This document shows, in pieces, positions 14,694 through 21,798 of a DNA stretch of 22,792 nucleotides. The notes beneath the pieces were generated by a model. The model ran no database searches and was not told where the DNA came from. It worked only from the letters and a program-made list of their open reading frames with translations. Position 1 is the first letter of the stretch, and every line of letters starts with the position of its first letter. The stretch covers positions 1-22,792 of the forward strand of contig NZ_CAKRXI010000043.1 of assembly GCF_934424005.1 (NCBI RefSeq). The letters are read 5' to 3'. The DNA comes from an uncultured Blautia sp. GTDB lineage: Bacteria; Bacillota; Clostridia; Lachnospirales; Lachnospiraceae. The position numbers were made by a program, and so were the translations under genes.

Positions 14694-15917
14694 TTATGAC
14701 CTGTAATCCGCATTGATCTTAATATAATCATAAGTAAGGTCACAGCCCCATGCAGTTGCTGTACAGTCCCCCATCTTTACATCAGCGATTGCCGTCACTG
14801 CATCTTCAGAAAGGATCTTGGTTGCTTCTTCTTCACTGTAATCAACTGCCACACCATTTTCAATGATCTGAATCTTACCTGCTTTGCTCTCAAAATACAG
14901 GTCTACTTTTTCCGGATCAAACTGTGCACCTGAATACCCCATTGCACAGAGAATTCTTCCCCAGTTTGCATCATGTCCATAGATTGCAGCTTTTGTAAGA
15001 GAAGAAGTAACGATGGATTTACTTAAAGTTACTGCTTGTTCCTTACTCTCCGCTCCAATGATCTTGACTTCAAACAGCGCAGTCGCTCCCTCACCGTCAC
15101 CGGCAATTTTCTTTGCAAGTGTGGTATTGATATAGTTCAAAGCCTCGCAGAATTTCTGATAATCTTCATTCTTCTCATTAATCTCCGGATTCTCTGCCAT
15201 GCCATTTGCAAGTAAAAGAACGGTATCATTTGTGGAAGTATCACCATCAACGGATACCATGTTGTATGTATCCTTGACATCCTGGCTTAATGCTTCCTGC
15301 AGAAGCTGTTTGGAAATGCACGCATCTGTAGTGACAAACCCAAGCATGGTACACATATTCGGATGGATCATTCCGGAACCCTTGCACATGCCGCCAATGG
15401 TAACTGTCTTTCCGCCAACTTCAATCTGTACTGCGACTTCTTTTTCCTTTGTATCTGTAGTCATGATTGCTTTTGCCGCTTCATTTCCAGCTTCCATAGT
15501 TCCCTGAAGCTTCGGTGCCATTGCTTTGACACCATCAGCCAGTTTCTGAATGGGAAGCTGCATACCAATAACGCCTGTAGATGCTACCAGTACACTGTTT
15601 TCATCCACATTTAAAGTTTCCGCTGCTGCTTTTGCAGTGGCCCGGCAGTAACTGAATCCCTCTTCACCGGTACATGCATTGGCGATACCACTATTGCAGA
15701 TGATCACCTGTGCACTCGGATGCTGATAAACAATCTCCTGATCCCATTTTACCGGTGCTGCCTTCACAATATTTGTCGTAAAAGTACCTGCTGCCACACA
15801 CGGTTTCTCACTATATACCATTGCCATATCAGTTCTTCCCTGATATTTGATTCCCGCAGCCGTGGATGCTGCCTGAAAACCTTTTGCTGCTGTAACTCCA
15901 CCTGTAATGATCTTCAT
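14694..15917 (-). CDS. argJ: Bifunctional ornithine acetyltransferase / N-acetylglutamate synthase
   Basis: ArgJ recycles the acetyl group from N-acetylornithine to glutamate, making the pathway cyclic. Bifunctional forms also make N-acetylglutamate from acetyl-CoA. The 407 aa precursor is self-cleaved before a conserved threonine to give alpha and beta chains. Here that site is KGSGMIHPNMCTML with Thr190 as the new N-terminus. The residue before it is Cys189, where many homologues have Ala. The oxyanion-hole segment STGVIG (113-118) is present. GGAGG lies 8 bases before the ATG. No separate argA or argE is in view, which fits a cyclic pathway. Mono- versus bifunctionality cannot be decided from the sequence. 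Confidence 0.95.
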   Translation of the reverse strand: MKIITGGVTAAKGFQAASTAAGIKYQGRTDMAMVYSEKPCVAAGTFTTNIVKAAPVKWDQEIVYQHPSAQVIICNSGIANACTGEEGFSYCRATAKAAAETLNVDENSVLVASTGVIGMQLPIQKLADGVKAMAPKLQGTMEAGNEAAKAIMTTDTKEKEVAVQIEVGGKTVTIGGMCKGSGMIHPNMCTMLGFVTTDACISKQLLQEALSQDVKDTYNMVSVDGDTSTNDTVLLLANGMAENPEINEKNEDYQKFCEALNYINTTLAKKIAGDGEGATALFEVKIIGAESKEQAVTLSKSIVTSSLTKAAIYGHDANWGRILCAMGYSGAQFDPEKVDLYFESKAGKIQIIENGVAVDYSEEEATKILSEDAVTAIADVKMGDCTATAWGCDLTYDYIKINADYRS

Positions 15918-15964
15918 AATATATTCCTCCTCGTCACATGGAATATTCCTGTGTTCTTGTTTCT

Positions 15965-17005
15965 TTACGGAAGCATCGGGATCTGATGAAGGCCTTCTGC
16001 TTCATCGAAGCCGAACATCAGATTCATATTCTGTACAGCCTGTCCCGCTGCACCTTTTACAAGATTGTCGATCGCCCCCATCATAATGACACGTCTGGTT
16101 CTCGGGTCGATCTTGAAGTTGACATCTACGTAGTTGCTGCCCTCTACACATTTTGTCTGCGGGCATACATCCTTGTCCAGAACACGGATGAATGTTTCAT
16201 CTGCATAATATTTATCATAAGCGGCTCTTACTTCTTCATAGGAAACTTCTTTCTTCAGAGAAGCATATGCAGTCACCAGAATTCCTCTGTTCATCGGAAT
16301 CAGATGAGGTGTAAAATTGATCAGAACCTCCTGACCGCATGCATATCCCAGCTGATCCTCAATCTCCGGTGTATGACGGTGAGTTGCTACACCATACGCT
16401 TTGATATTCTCATTTACTTCACAGTAAAGGTTCGGAACCTTTGCCCCTCTTCCTGCTCCTGATGTACCGGATTTTGCATCAATGATGATCGTATTCGGAT
16501 CAATCAGCCCTTCTCTGAGAAGTGGATAGATTGATAATGTTGAACATGTCGGATAACATCCCGGATTGGCGATCAGTCTTGCTTTTTTAATATCTTCACG
16601 ATTGATTTCACACAGTCCGTAAACAGCCTCATCAATAAACTGTGGGGCTTTGTGCTCGATACCATACCATTTTTCATATTTCTTTACATTTTTAATACGG
16701 AAGTCTGCACTCAGGTCGATCACCTTGGCTTTGGAAAGGATCTCTTCATTTACAAGAGATGCACAAAGTCCCTGTGGTGTTGCGGTAAAAATCACATCCA
16801 CCTCATCTGCAAGTGCAGCCATGTTGTCATCCATGCATTTTGCATCTACCAGCTTGAAAAAATTCTGATAAACATCTGCATATTTCTGATCGATATAGCT
16901 TCTTGAACCATACCATGCTACTTCTACTTCTTTATGTCCAAGGAGCAGTCTTGCAAGTTCATTTCCTGCATAACCAGTTGCTCCGATAATTCCCGCTTTG
17001 ATCAT
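15965..17005 (-). CDS. argC: N-acetyl-gamma-glutamyl-phosphate reductase
   Basis: An NADPH-dependent reductase making N-acetylglutamate semialdehyde, first gene of the argCJBD operon. The 346 aa protein has the nucleotide-binding GATGYAG loop (8-14), the catalytic cysteine Cys150 in ANPGCYPT, and the RHTPEI histidine region. The frame is open to 17206, but the leading 67 residues are a low-complexity translation of the AT-rich promoter region. The ATG at 17005 has AGGAGG 8 bases upstream and gives the standard family length. The upstream promoter carries ARG-box-like sequences, so arginine repression is likely. Confidence 0.96.
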   Translation of the reverse strand: MIKAGIIGATGYAGNELARLLLGHKEVEVAWYGSRSYIDQKYADVYQNFFKLVDAKCMDDNMAALADEVDVIFTATPQGLCASLVNEEILSKAKVIDLSADFRIKNVKKYEKWYGIEHKAPQFIDEAVYGLCEINREDIKKARLIANPGCYPTCSTLSIYPLLREGLIDPNTIIIDAKSGTSGAGRGAKVPNLYCEVNENIKAYGVATHRHTPEIEDQLGYACGQEVLINFTPHLIPMNRGILVTAYASLKKEVSYEEVRAAYDKYYADETFIRVLDKDVCPQTKCVEGSNYVDVNFKIDPRTRRVIMMGAIDNLVKGAAGQAVQNMNLMFGFDEAEGLHQIPMLP

Positions 17006-17051
17006 TTTTCTCTCCTCCTGAAATCGGAATGTTCTCTCATAAGATGCAACA

Positions 17052-17080
17052 ATTATACATCCTTTATGCATAATATGCAA
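17052..17080 (-). promoter_or_regulatory. Promoter of argCJBD with overlapping ARG-box-like palindrome
   Basis: On the minus strand TTGCAT (17075-17080), a 17-base spacer and a perfect TATAAT (17052-17057) precede argC by about 45 bases. The palindrome TGCATAATATGCA (17067-17079 on the plus strand) covers part of the -35 and spacer. Its form is an ARG box with one base fewer in the centre. Confidence 0.65.
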
Positions 17081-17155
17081 TACGTAATTTTTATGGATTT
17101 TACATTCTTTTTTCTTGAATTTATGTATTTTTATTGGTTTCTTCCTATTTAAATG

Positions 17156-17169
17156 TGCATTTTTATGCA
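17156..17169. promoter_or_regulatory. ARG-box-like operator between argC and argG
   Basis: TGCATTTTTATGCA has TGCAT and ATGCA arms separated by four T bases, the spacing of AhrC/ArgR boxes (TGNAT-N4-ATNCA). It lies between the divergent arg promoters. Imperfect related half-sites occur at 17189-17193 and 17202-17206 within the argG promoter. Confidence 0.6.
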
Positions 17170-17187
17170 AAAAAATCTTTAACTTTT

Positions 17188-17229
17188 TTGCATATTGGTA
17201 TTGCATATTTATAAAAATTGTTGTATATT
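17188..17229 (+). promoter_or_regulatory. Promoter region of argG
   Basis: Two overlapping candidates are visible: TTGCAT (17188-17193) with TATAAA (17210-17215, 16-base spacer), and TTGCAT (17201-17206) with TATATT (17224-17229, 17-base spacer). Both -35 boxes contain the TGCAT half-site of the ARG box. The leader to argG is about 130 bases. Confidence 0.5.
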
Positions 17230-17364
17230 ATCTTTTGTCGAAACGCGACATAGCATGAAGATTCAATACTTTATCAAATCAGCGTATGAATCTTTACCTT
17301 TTATAATATCAAATATTCATGTATCTGCCAAGTGGCAGAAAATCATTTTCAGGAGGATTACATT

Positions 17365-18597
17365 ATGAAAGAAAAAGTTGTACTTGCTTATTCAGGCGGT
17401 CTTGATACCACAGCACTGATCCCGTGGCTGAAAGAAACATTTGATTATGAAGTTATCTGCTGCTGCGTAAACTGCGGACAGGGTAACGAACTGGATGGAC
17501 TGGATGAAAGAGCCAAACTTTCCGGAGCTTCCAAATTATATATCGAAGATATTGTTGATGATTTCTGCGACAATTATGTAATGCCTTGCGTACAGGCAGG
17601 TGCTGTATACGAACATAAATATCTGCTTGGTACTTCTATGGCACGTCCGGCAATTGCCAAGAAACTTGTTGAAATCGCACGTAAAGAAAACGCTGTTGCT
17701 ATCTGCCATGGTGCAACCGGTAAAGGTAATGACCAGATTCGTTTCGAACTTGGTATCAAAGCACTTGCTCCGGATATCAAGATCATCGCTCCCTGGAGAA
17801 TGACAGACGTATGGACCATGCAGTCCCGTGAAGATGAGATTGCATTCTGCCAGGCTCATGGAATCAATCTTCCGTTTGATGCAAGCCACAGCTATAGCCG
17901 TGACCGTAACTTATGGCACATCAGCCATGAAGGTCTGGAACTGGAAGATCCTTCCCAGGCTCCAAACTATGATGACATGCTTGTTTTAAGTGTAACTCCT
18001 GAAAAAGCACCAGATAAAGAAACAGAAGTAACTATGACTTTCGAAGAAGGTGTTCCGAAAACTCTCAATGGAAAAGCAATGAAAGTTTCCGAGATCATCA
18101 CTGAACTGAACCGTCTTGGCGGTGAAAACGGAATCGGTATCATTGATATCGTAGAAAACCGTGTTGTTGGTATGAAATCCCGTGGTGTATACGAAACTCC
18201 TGGTGGAACAATCCTGATGGCAGCTCACGAACAGCTGGAAGAACTGATTCTTGACCGTGACACAATGGAAGCCAAGAAGAAACTCGGCAGCCAGTTTGCT
18301 CAGGTTGTATACGAAGGAAAATGGTTCACACCACTTCGCGAAGCAATCCAGGCATTCGTTGAATCCACACAGAAATATGTAACCGGTGAAGTTAAATTCA
18401 AACTTTACAAAGGAAATATCATCAAAGCCGGTACAACTTCTCCATACAGCCTGTACAACGAATCTCTTGCATCCTTCACAACAGGCGATATGTATGATCA
18501 CCATGATGCAGACGGATTCATTACCCTCTTTGGTCTTCCGCTCAAAGTTCGTGCTATGAAATTACTGGAAGTAGAAAAAAACAAAAACAATAAATAA
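17365..18597 (+). CDS. argG: Argininosuccinate synthase
   Basis: ATP-dependent ligase joining citrulline and aspartate, the penultimate step of arginine synthesis. The 410 aa protein starts MKEKVVLAYSGGLDTT, with the ATP P-loop-like SGGLDTT at 10-16. It also shows the NDQIRFELG citrulline/aspartate-binding segment, SYSRDRNLWH, the YETPGGTIL segment and the C-terminal SPYSLYNESLASF. The frame opens at 17332, but AGGAGG lies 8 bases before the ATG at 17365. It is transcribed away from argCJBD and followed by its own terminator, so the usual argH partner is elsewhere. ARG-box half-sites in its promoter suggest repression by arginine. Confidence 0.97.
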   Translation: MKEKVVLAYSGGLDTTALIPWLKETFDYEVICCCVNCGQGNELDGLDERAKLSGASKLYIEDIVDDFCDNYVMPCVQAGAVYEHKYLLGTSMARPAIAKKLVEIARKENAVAICHGATGKGNDQIRFELGIKALAPDIKIIAPWRMTDVWTMQSREDEIAFCQAHGINLPFDASHSYSRDRNLWHISHEGLELEDPSQAPNYDDMLVLSVTPEKAPDKETEVTMTFEEGVPKTLNGKAMKVSEIITELNRLGGENGIGIIDIVENRVVGMKSRGVYETPGGTILMAAHEQLEELILDRDTMEAKKKLGSQFAQVVYEGKWFTPLREAIQAFVESTQKYVTGEVKFKLYKGNIIKAGTTSPYSLYNESLASFTTGDMYDHHDADGFITLFGLPLKVRAMKLLEVEKNKNNK

Positions 18598-18612
18598 TTT
18601 CAACTTCTCTTT

Positions 18613-18647
18613 CCGATAGTCTGGAATTTCAGGCTATCGGATTTTTT
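18613..18647 (+). terminator. Intrinsic terminator of argG
   Basis: CCGATAGTCTG pairs with CAGGCTATCGG around the loop GAATTT, an 11-bp stem with one G-U pair, and is followed by ATTTTTT. It lies 15 bases past the argG stop. Confidence 0.92.
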
Positions 18648-18695
18648 ATGCAAATTTTTTCCTTAATATTATCAGACAAACCTTTTATTTTATAT

Positions 18696-18724
18696 TTGAC
18701 AGAAAACATCAGTTATTTTATAAT
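18696..18724 (+). promoter_or_regulatory. Consensus promoter of the guanine salvage operon
   Basis: TTGACA (18696-18701), a 17-base spacer and TATAAT (18719-18724) are both perfect sigma-A boxes. Transcription from about 18731 would include the riboswitch from its first helix on. Confidence 0.93.
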
Positions 18725-18746
18725 AATTTTATAAACAACATCACGA

Positions 18747-18811
18747 AACTTATATAGGTCCATAATTGGTTGGACGTCTCTACCAACTACCGTAATAGTT
18801 GCCTATAAGTT
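18747..18811 (+). promoter_or_regulatory. Guanine-class purine riboswitch aptamer
   Basis: All parts of the purine aptamer are visible. P1 is AACTTAT (18747-18753) with ATAAGTT (18805-18811). P2 is GTCCA/TGGAC with loop TAATTGGT. J2/3 is the conserved TCTACC segment (18778-18783). P3 is AACTA/TAGTT with loop CCGTAA, and J3/1 reads GCCTAT. The specificity base in J3/1 is C, as in guanine/hypoxanthine riboswitches; adenine types have U. U51 of the guanine form appears retained, which argues against a 2'-deoxyguanosine switch. It precedes guanine deaminase and a purine permease, which fits guanine sensing. Confidence 0.93.
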
Positions 18812-18871
18812 CTTTTTCAGGGACTTATTGCGCATTAATATTCGGTATTTTTTTTGCCTGCGGACAAGTTC
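18805..18871 (+). promoter_or_regulatory. Riboswitch expression platform
   Basis: The 3' strand of P1 (ATAAGTTC, 18805-18812) can alternatively pair with GGACTTAT (18821-18828). That second segment can in turn pair with AAGTTCC further down (about 18865-18871). The three helices exclude one another in a chain. A T8 tract (18846-18853) follows only a weak AAUA/UAUU hairpin, and a T5 tract directly follows P1. The off-state is likely transcription termination, but which U-tract is used is not clear. Confidence 0.55.
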
Positions 18872-18897
18872 CAACAGCCAAAAAGGAGGTAACTCAT

Positions 18898-20184
18898 ATG
18901 ACAAAAAAGCCAACCACATTTGCACTCAGAGGCACTGTATGCTTCAGCACAGATTCCAGTCATCTGACCTGTCTCGAAGACGCTTATATTGTCTGTCAGA
19001 ACGGACGGACAGCCGGTGTCTTCACAGAGCTTCCCGAACAGTTTCACGGCATTCCCTGTCAGGATTTCAGCAACTGTCTGATCATCCCTGGAATGAACGA
19101 TCTTCATCTCCATGCACCACAGTATGCATTTCACGGTATGTACATGGATCTGGAACTGCTGGAATGGCTCAACACGGTCACATTTCCGGAAGAGGCCAGG
19201 TATTCTGATCTGAACTATGCAGAAAAAGCCTATTCTATCTTTGCCGATGATCTGAAAAAAAGTGCGACCACACGAGCTTCCATCTTCGGCACCTTACATG
19301 TAGATGCAACAGAACTTCTGATGGACCTTATGGAGAAAACCGGACTAAAAACTTTCATCGGCAAAGTAAATATGGATCGGAACGGCTCCAAGGCTCTCCA
19401 GGAGGAAAGTGCTGTTGTTTCTGCAACGGATACTGTCCGCTGGCTAAATGATATTGCAGGAAAATATGAGAATGTCAAACCGATTCTCACCCCTCGTTTT
19501 ACCCCTTCCTGCAGTGACGAACTTATGTCCAGACTGGCAGAGATCCAGCGAGCTTACTGTCTCCCGGTACAGTCTCACCTTTCCGAAAACAAGAGTGAAA
19601 TAGCCTGGGTAAAAGAATTATGTCCCAATACTTCTTTCTATGGAGAAGCCTATGATCAGTTTGGTCTCTTTGGCGGCAAAACCTGCCCGACGATCATGGC
19701 GCACTGCATATACAGTTCTGATGCAGAGCTCTCCCTGATGAAGACCCGGGGTGTATTCATCGCCCACTGCCCACAGTCCAATACCAATCTCTCTTCCGGT
19801 ATCGCTCCAATCAGGCATTATCTTGAAGAGGGACTTCACATCGGACTCGGCACCGACATTGCCGGCGGTCACTCTCTTTCCATGCTCCGAGCGATCGCAG
19901 ATGCCATTCAGGTATCCAAACTGCGCTGGCGGCTTGTGGATGATTCCCAAAAGCCTCTTTCACTGGAAGAAGCCTTTTATATGGCTACTATGGGCGGAGG
20001 AGCCTTTTTCGGAAAAGTCGGAACTTTCGCGGAAGACTATGAGTTTGATGCGCTGATTCTGGATGACAGCCGCCTCCGCCATCCGCAGCCCCTGAATTCC
20101 AGGGAACGGCTGGAGCGCCTGATCTATCTTGCAGATGACAGCTGCATCGCCGGAAAATATGTTTCCGGAAACAAAATCTTTTAG
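18898..20184 (+). CDS. guaD: Guanine deaminase
   Basis: An amidohydrolase-superfamily enzyme converting guanine to xanthine and ammonia. The 428 aa protein has the zinc site and catalytic landmarks of the family: PGMNDLHLHAPQ with His70/His72, SHLSEN with His227, MAHCIYS with His269, and GTDIAGG with Asp320. The frame is open from 18799, which would run through the riboswitch platform. AGGAGG 8 bases before the ATG at 18898 fixes the start. The riboswitch upstream and the purine permease 35 bases downstream form a guanine uptake and catabolism unit. Confidence 0.93.
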   Translation: MTKKPTTFALRGTVCFSTDSSHLTCLEDAYIVCQNGRTAGVFTELPEQFHGIPCQDFSNCLIIPGMNDLHLHAPQYAFHGMYMDLELLEWLNTVTFPEEARYSDLNYAEKAYSIFADDLKKSATTRASIFGTLHVDATELLMDLMEKTGLKTFIGKVNMDRNGSKALQEESAVVSATDTVRWLNDIAGKYENVKPILTPRFTPSCSDELMSRLAEIQRAYCLPVQSHLSENKSEIAWVKELCPNTSFYGEAYDQFGLFGGKTCPTIMAHCIYSSDAELSLMKTRGVFIAHCPQSNTNLSSGIAPIRHYLEEGLHIGLGTDIAGGHSLSMLRAIADAIQVSKLRWRLVDDSQKPLSLEEAFYMATMGGGAFFGKVGTFAEDYEFDALILDDSRLRHPQPLNSRERLERLIYLADDSCIAGKYVSGNKIF

Positions 20185-20219
20185 TGCAGATAACTGCACA
20201 ATACGAAGGGGGTATTTTT

Positions 20220-21596
20220 ATGAACCTTGACAAAATTTTTCACCTGAAAGAGAATCACACAGATGTCAAAACAGAAGTCATGGCAGGAATCACAACCTTT
20301 ATGACAATGGCCTATATCCTGGCCGTCAACCCCAACATCCTGTCAGCTTCCGGAATGGACCGCGGCGCTGTTTTCACCGCCACCGCACTTTCCTCATTTA
20401 TTGCAACCTGCCTGATGGCACTTCTTTCAAACTATCCTTTCGTTCTTGCTCCTGGAATGGGCCTGAACGCATACTTTACCTATACGGTAGTCCTCGGTAT
20501 GGGATACACCTGGCAGCAGGCATTGTCTGCAGTCTTTGCAGAAGGTATCATTTTCATTGTGCTTTCACTTACAAATGTACGCGAAGCAATTTTTAATTCC
20601 ATTCCAATGAATCTGAAACATGCAGTTTCTGTGGGTATCGGTCTTTTCATTGCTTTTATCGGACTGCAGAACGCAAAGATCGTTGTCGGAAATGATTCTA
20701 CCCTGGTAAGCATCTTTTCCTTCAAATCCTCAGTAGCTGAAGGAACTTTTTCCTCTCAGGGAATCACCGTACTTCTGGCACTGATCGGAGTTCTTGTAAC
20801 AGCGATCCTTCTCGCAAAAAACGTAAAAGGCGGTATTCTTTGGGGAATCCTTATCACCTGGGTCCTGGGCATCATCTGTCAGCTGACACATCTGTATGTT
20901 CCAAATGCAGATCTTGGATATTACAGCCTGCTCCCTGATTTTTCAAACGGAATTTCTGTTCCGAGCATGATGCCAACCTTTATGAAAATGGATTTCTCTA
21001 TCGTATTCTCGTTGGATTTTGTTGTTATTATGTTTGCATTCCTTTTTGTAGACATGTTTGATACGCTTGGAACACTGATCGGTGTTGCTTCCAAAGCAGA
21101 CATGCTCGACAAAGATGGCAAACTTCCTCACATAAAAGGCGCCCTTCTTTCTGACGCAGTCGGAACAACCGTAGGTGCTATGTGCGGTACTTCTACTGTT
21201 ACAACTTTTGTGGAAAGTGCTTCTGGTGTTGCAGAAGGCGGACGTACAGGACTCACCTCTCTGGTAGCAGCTGTACTGTTTGGACTTTCTCTCCTGCTTT
21301 CACCAATTTTCCTGGCCATTCCTTCTTTTGCCACAGCACCTGCCCTGATCGTTGTTGGTTATCTGATGCTGACATCAGTAACAAAGATCGATTTCAATGA
21401 TATGACAGAAGCGATTCCATGCTTTATTGCTATCATTGCAATGCCATTTATGTACAGTATTTCAGAAGGTATTTCCATGGGTGTTATCTCTTATGTTGTA
21501 ATCAATGTAATTACCGGAAAAGCCAAAGAAAAGAAGATCAGTCTTCTGATGTACATTCTTGCCGTATTATTTGTTCTGAAATATATTTTCTTATAA
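20220..21596 (+). CDS. AzgA/PbuG-family guanine/hypoxanthine permease
   Basis: A proton-coupled purine permease of the NCS2 superfamily, AzgA subfamily, 458 aa with about 12-14 membrane segments. The opening HLKENHTDVKTEVMAGITTF and AYILAVNPNIL, the APGMGLNAYFTY segment, FLFVDMFDTLGTLIG and the GTSTVTTFVESASGVAEGGR motif are diagnostic. The frame extends up to 20184, but the ATG at 20220 matches the family start and has GGGGG 7-8 bases upstream. It is cotranscribed with guanine deaminase under the guanine riboswitch, so guanine or hypoxanthine is the likely substrate; xanthine or adenine is less likely. Confidence 0.93.
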   Translation: MNLDKIFHLKENHTDVKTEVMAGITTFMTMAYILAVNPNILSASGMDRGAVFTATALSSFIATCLMALLSNYPFVLAPGMGLNAYFTYTVVLGMGYTWQQALSAVFAEGIIFIVLSLTNVREAIFNSIPMNLKHAVSVGIGLFIAFIGLQNAKIVVGNDSTLVSIFSFKSSVAEGTFSSQGITVLLALIGVLVTAILLAKNVKGGILWGILITWVLGIICQLTHLYVPNADLGYYSLLPDFSNGISVPSMMPTFMKMDFSIVFSLDFVVIMFAFLFVDMFDTLGTLIGVASKADMLDKDGKLPHIKGALLSDAVGTTVGAMCGTSTVTTFVESASGVAEGGRTGLTSLVAAVLFGLSLLLSPIFLAIPSFATAPALIVVGYLMLTSVTKIDFNDMTEAIPCFIAIIAMPFMYSISEGISMGVISYVVINVITGKAKEKKISLLMYILAVLFVLKYIFL

Positions 21597-21610
21597 TTTA
21601 TAACTATTCA

Positions 21611-21644
21611 ATCGGGCGTCAGATAACTGGCGCTCGATTTTTTT
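21611..21644 (+). terminator. Intrinsic terminator of the guanine operon
   Basis: ATCGGGCGTCAG pairs with CTGGCGCTCGAT around the loop ATAA (12 bp, two wobbles), followed by a run of T from 21638 on. It lies 14 bases after the permease stop. Confidence 0.95.
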
Positions 21645-21654
21645 ATTTTATCAC

Positions 21655-21683
21655 TTTATCAATGCATAATTATGCAGTATAAT
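21655..21683 (+). promoter_or_regulatory. Promoter of the EamA transporter with an embedded ARG-box-like palindrome
   Basis: A perfect TATAAT (21678-21683) follows a weak TTTATC (21655-21660) by 17 bases. The spacer contains TGCATAATTATGCA (21663-21676), a perfect 14-bp palindrome with the same TGCAT-N4-ATGCA form as the element upstream of argC and argG. A bound repressor there would block the promoter. Confidence 0.6.
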
Positions 21684-21690
21684 ACAAGGA

Positions 21691-21760
21691 TACCAGGGTT
21701 TAAAGCGAATATTCGCAATCCGCTTCGCTACTTGCTCATAACCGAATAACTGTTTCGGTT
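21691..21760 (+). other. Structured leader of the EamA transporter
   Basis: The leader contains a perfect palindrome GCGAATATTCGC (21705-21716). A second TTCGC (21724-21728) can compete for the same GCGAA. A 7-bp hairpin AACCGAA/TTCGGTT (21740-21760, 7-base loop) follows. No U-run follows, so it is not a plain terminator. I do not recognise a known riboswitch class. Confidence 0.4.
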
Positions 21761-21798
21761 AAATATCCAATATGTTATTTACACAAGGAGAATCTATT

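Larger units (their letters stand above)
17006..17364. other. Divergent arg control region
   Basis: This is 359 AT-rich bases with no gene. It contains the argC promoter (17052-17080), three or more ARG-box-like elements (17067-17079, 17156-17169, half-sites 17189-17206), the argG promoter candidates, and an argG leader with a small dyad CTGCCA-AG-TGGCAG (17325-17338) just before the argG ribosome binding site. No attenuator with a U-run was found. Confidence 0.6.

Noticed and set aside
13769..14716. A 315-aa plus-strand frame opposite argB
   Set aside because: Antisense shadow of argB with no ribosome binding site and no family features.
17006..17206. A 67-residue N-terminal extension of ArgC
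   Set aside because: It translates the promoter and operator region into Lys/His/Ile-rich sequence. A strong ribosome binding site and the family start are at 17005.
18747..18811. Adenine or 2'-deoxyguanosine riboswitch
   Set aside because: The J3/1 specificity base is C and the J2/3 segment keeps the guanine-type TCTACC, so the guanine class fits better.
18799..18897. A 33-residue extension of guanine deaminase
   Set aside because: It would begin inside the riboswitch aptamer, and the AGGAGG before 18898 marks the real start.
21740..21760. Terminator or known guanidine riboswitch in the EamA leader
   Set aside because: No U-run follows the hairpin, and the conserved ACGR loops or ykkC core of guanidine riboswitches are not visible.
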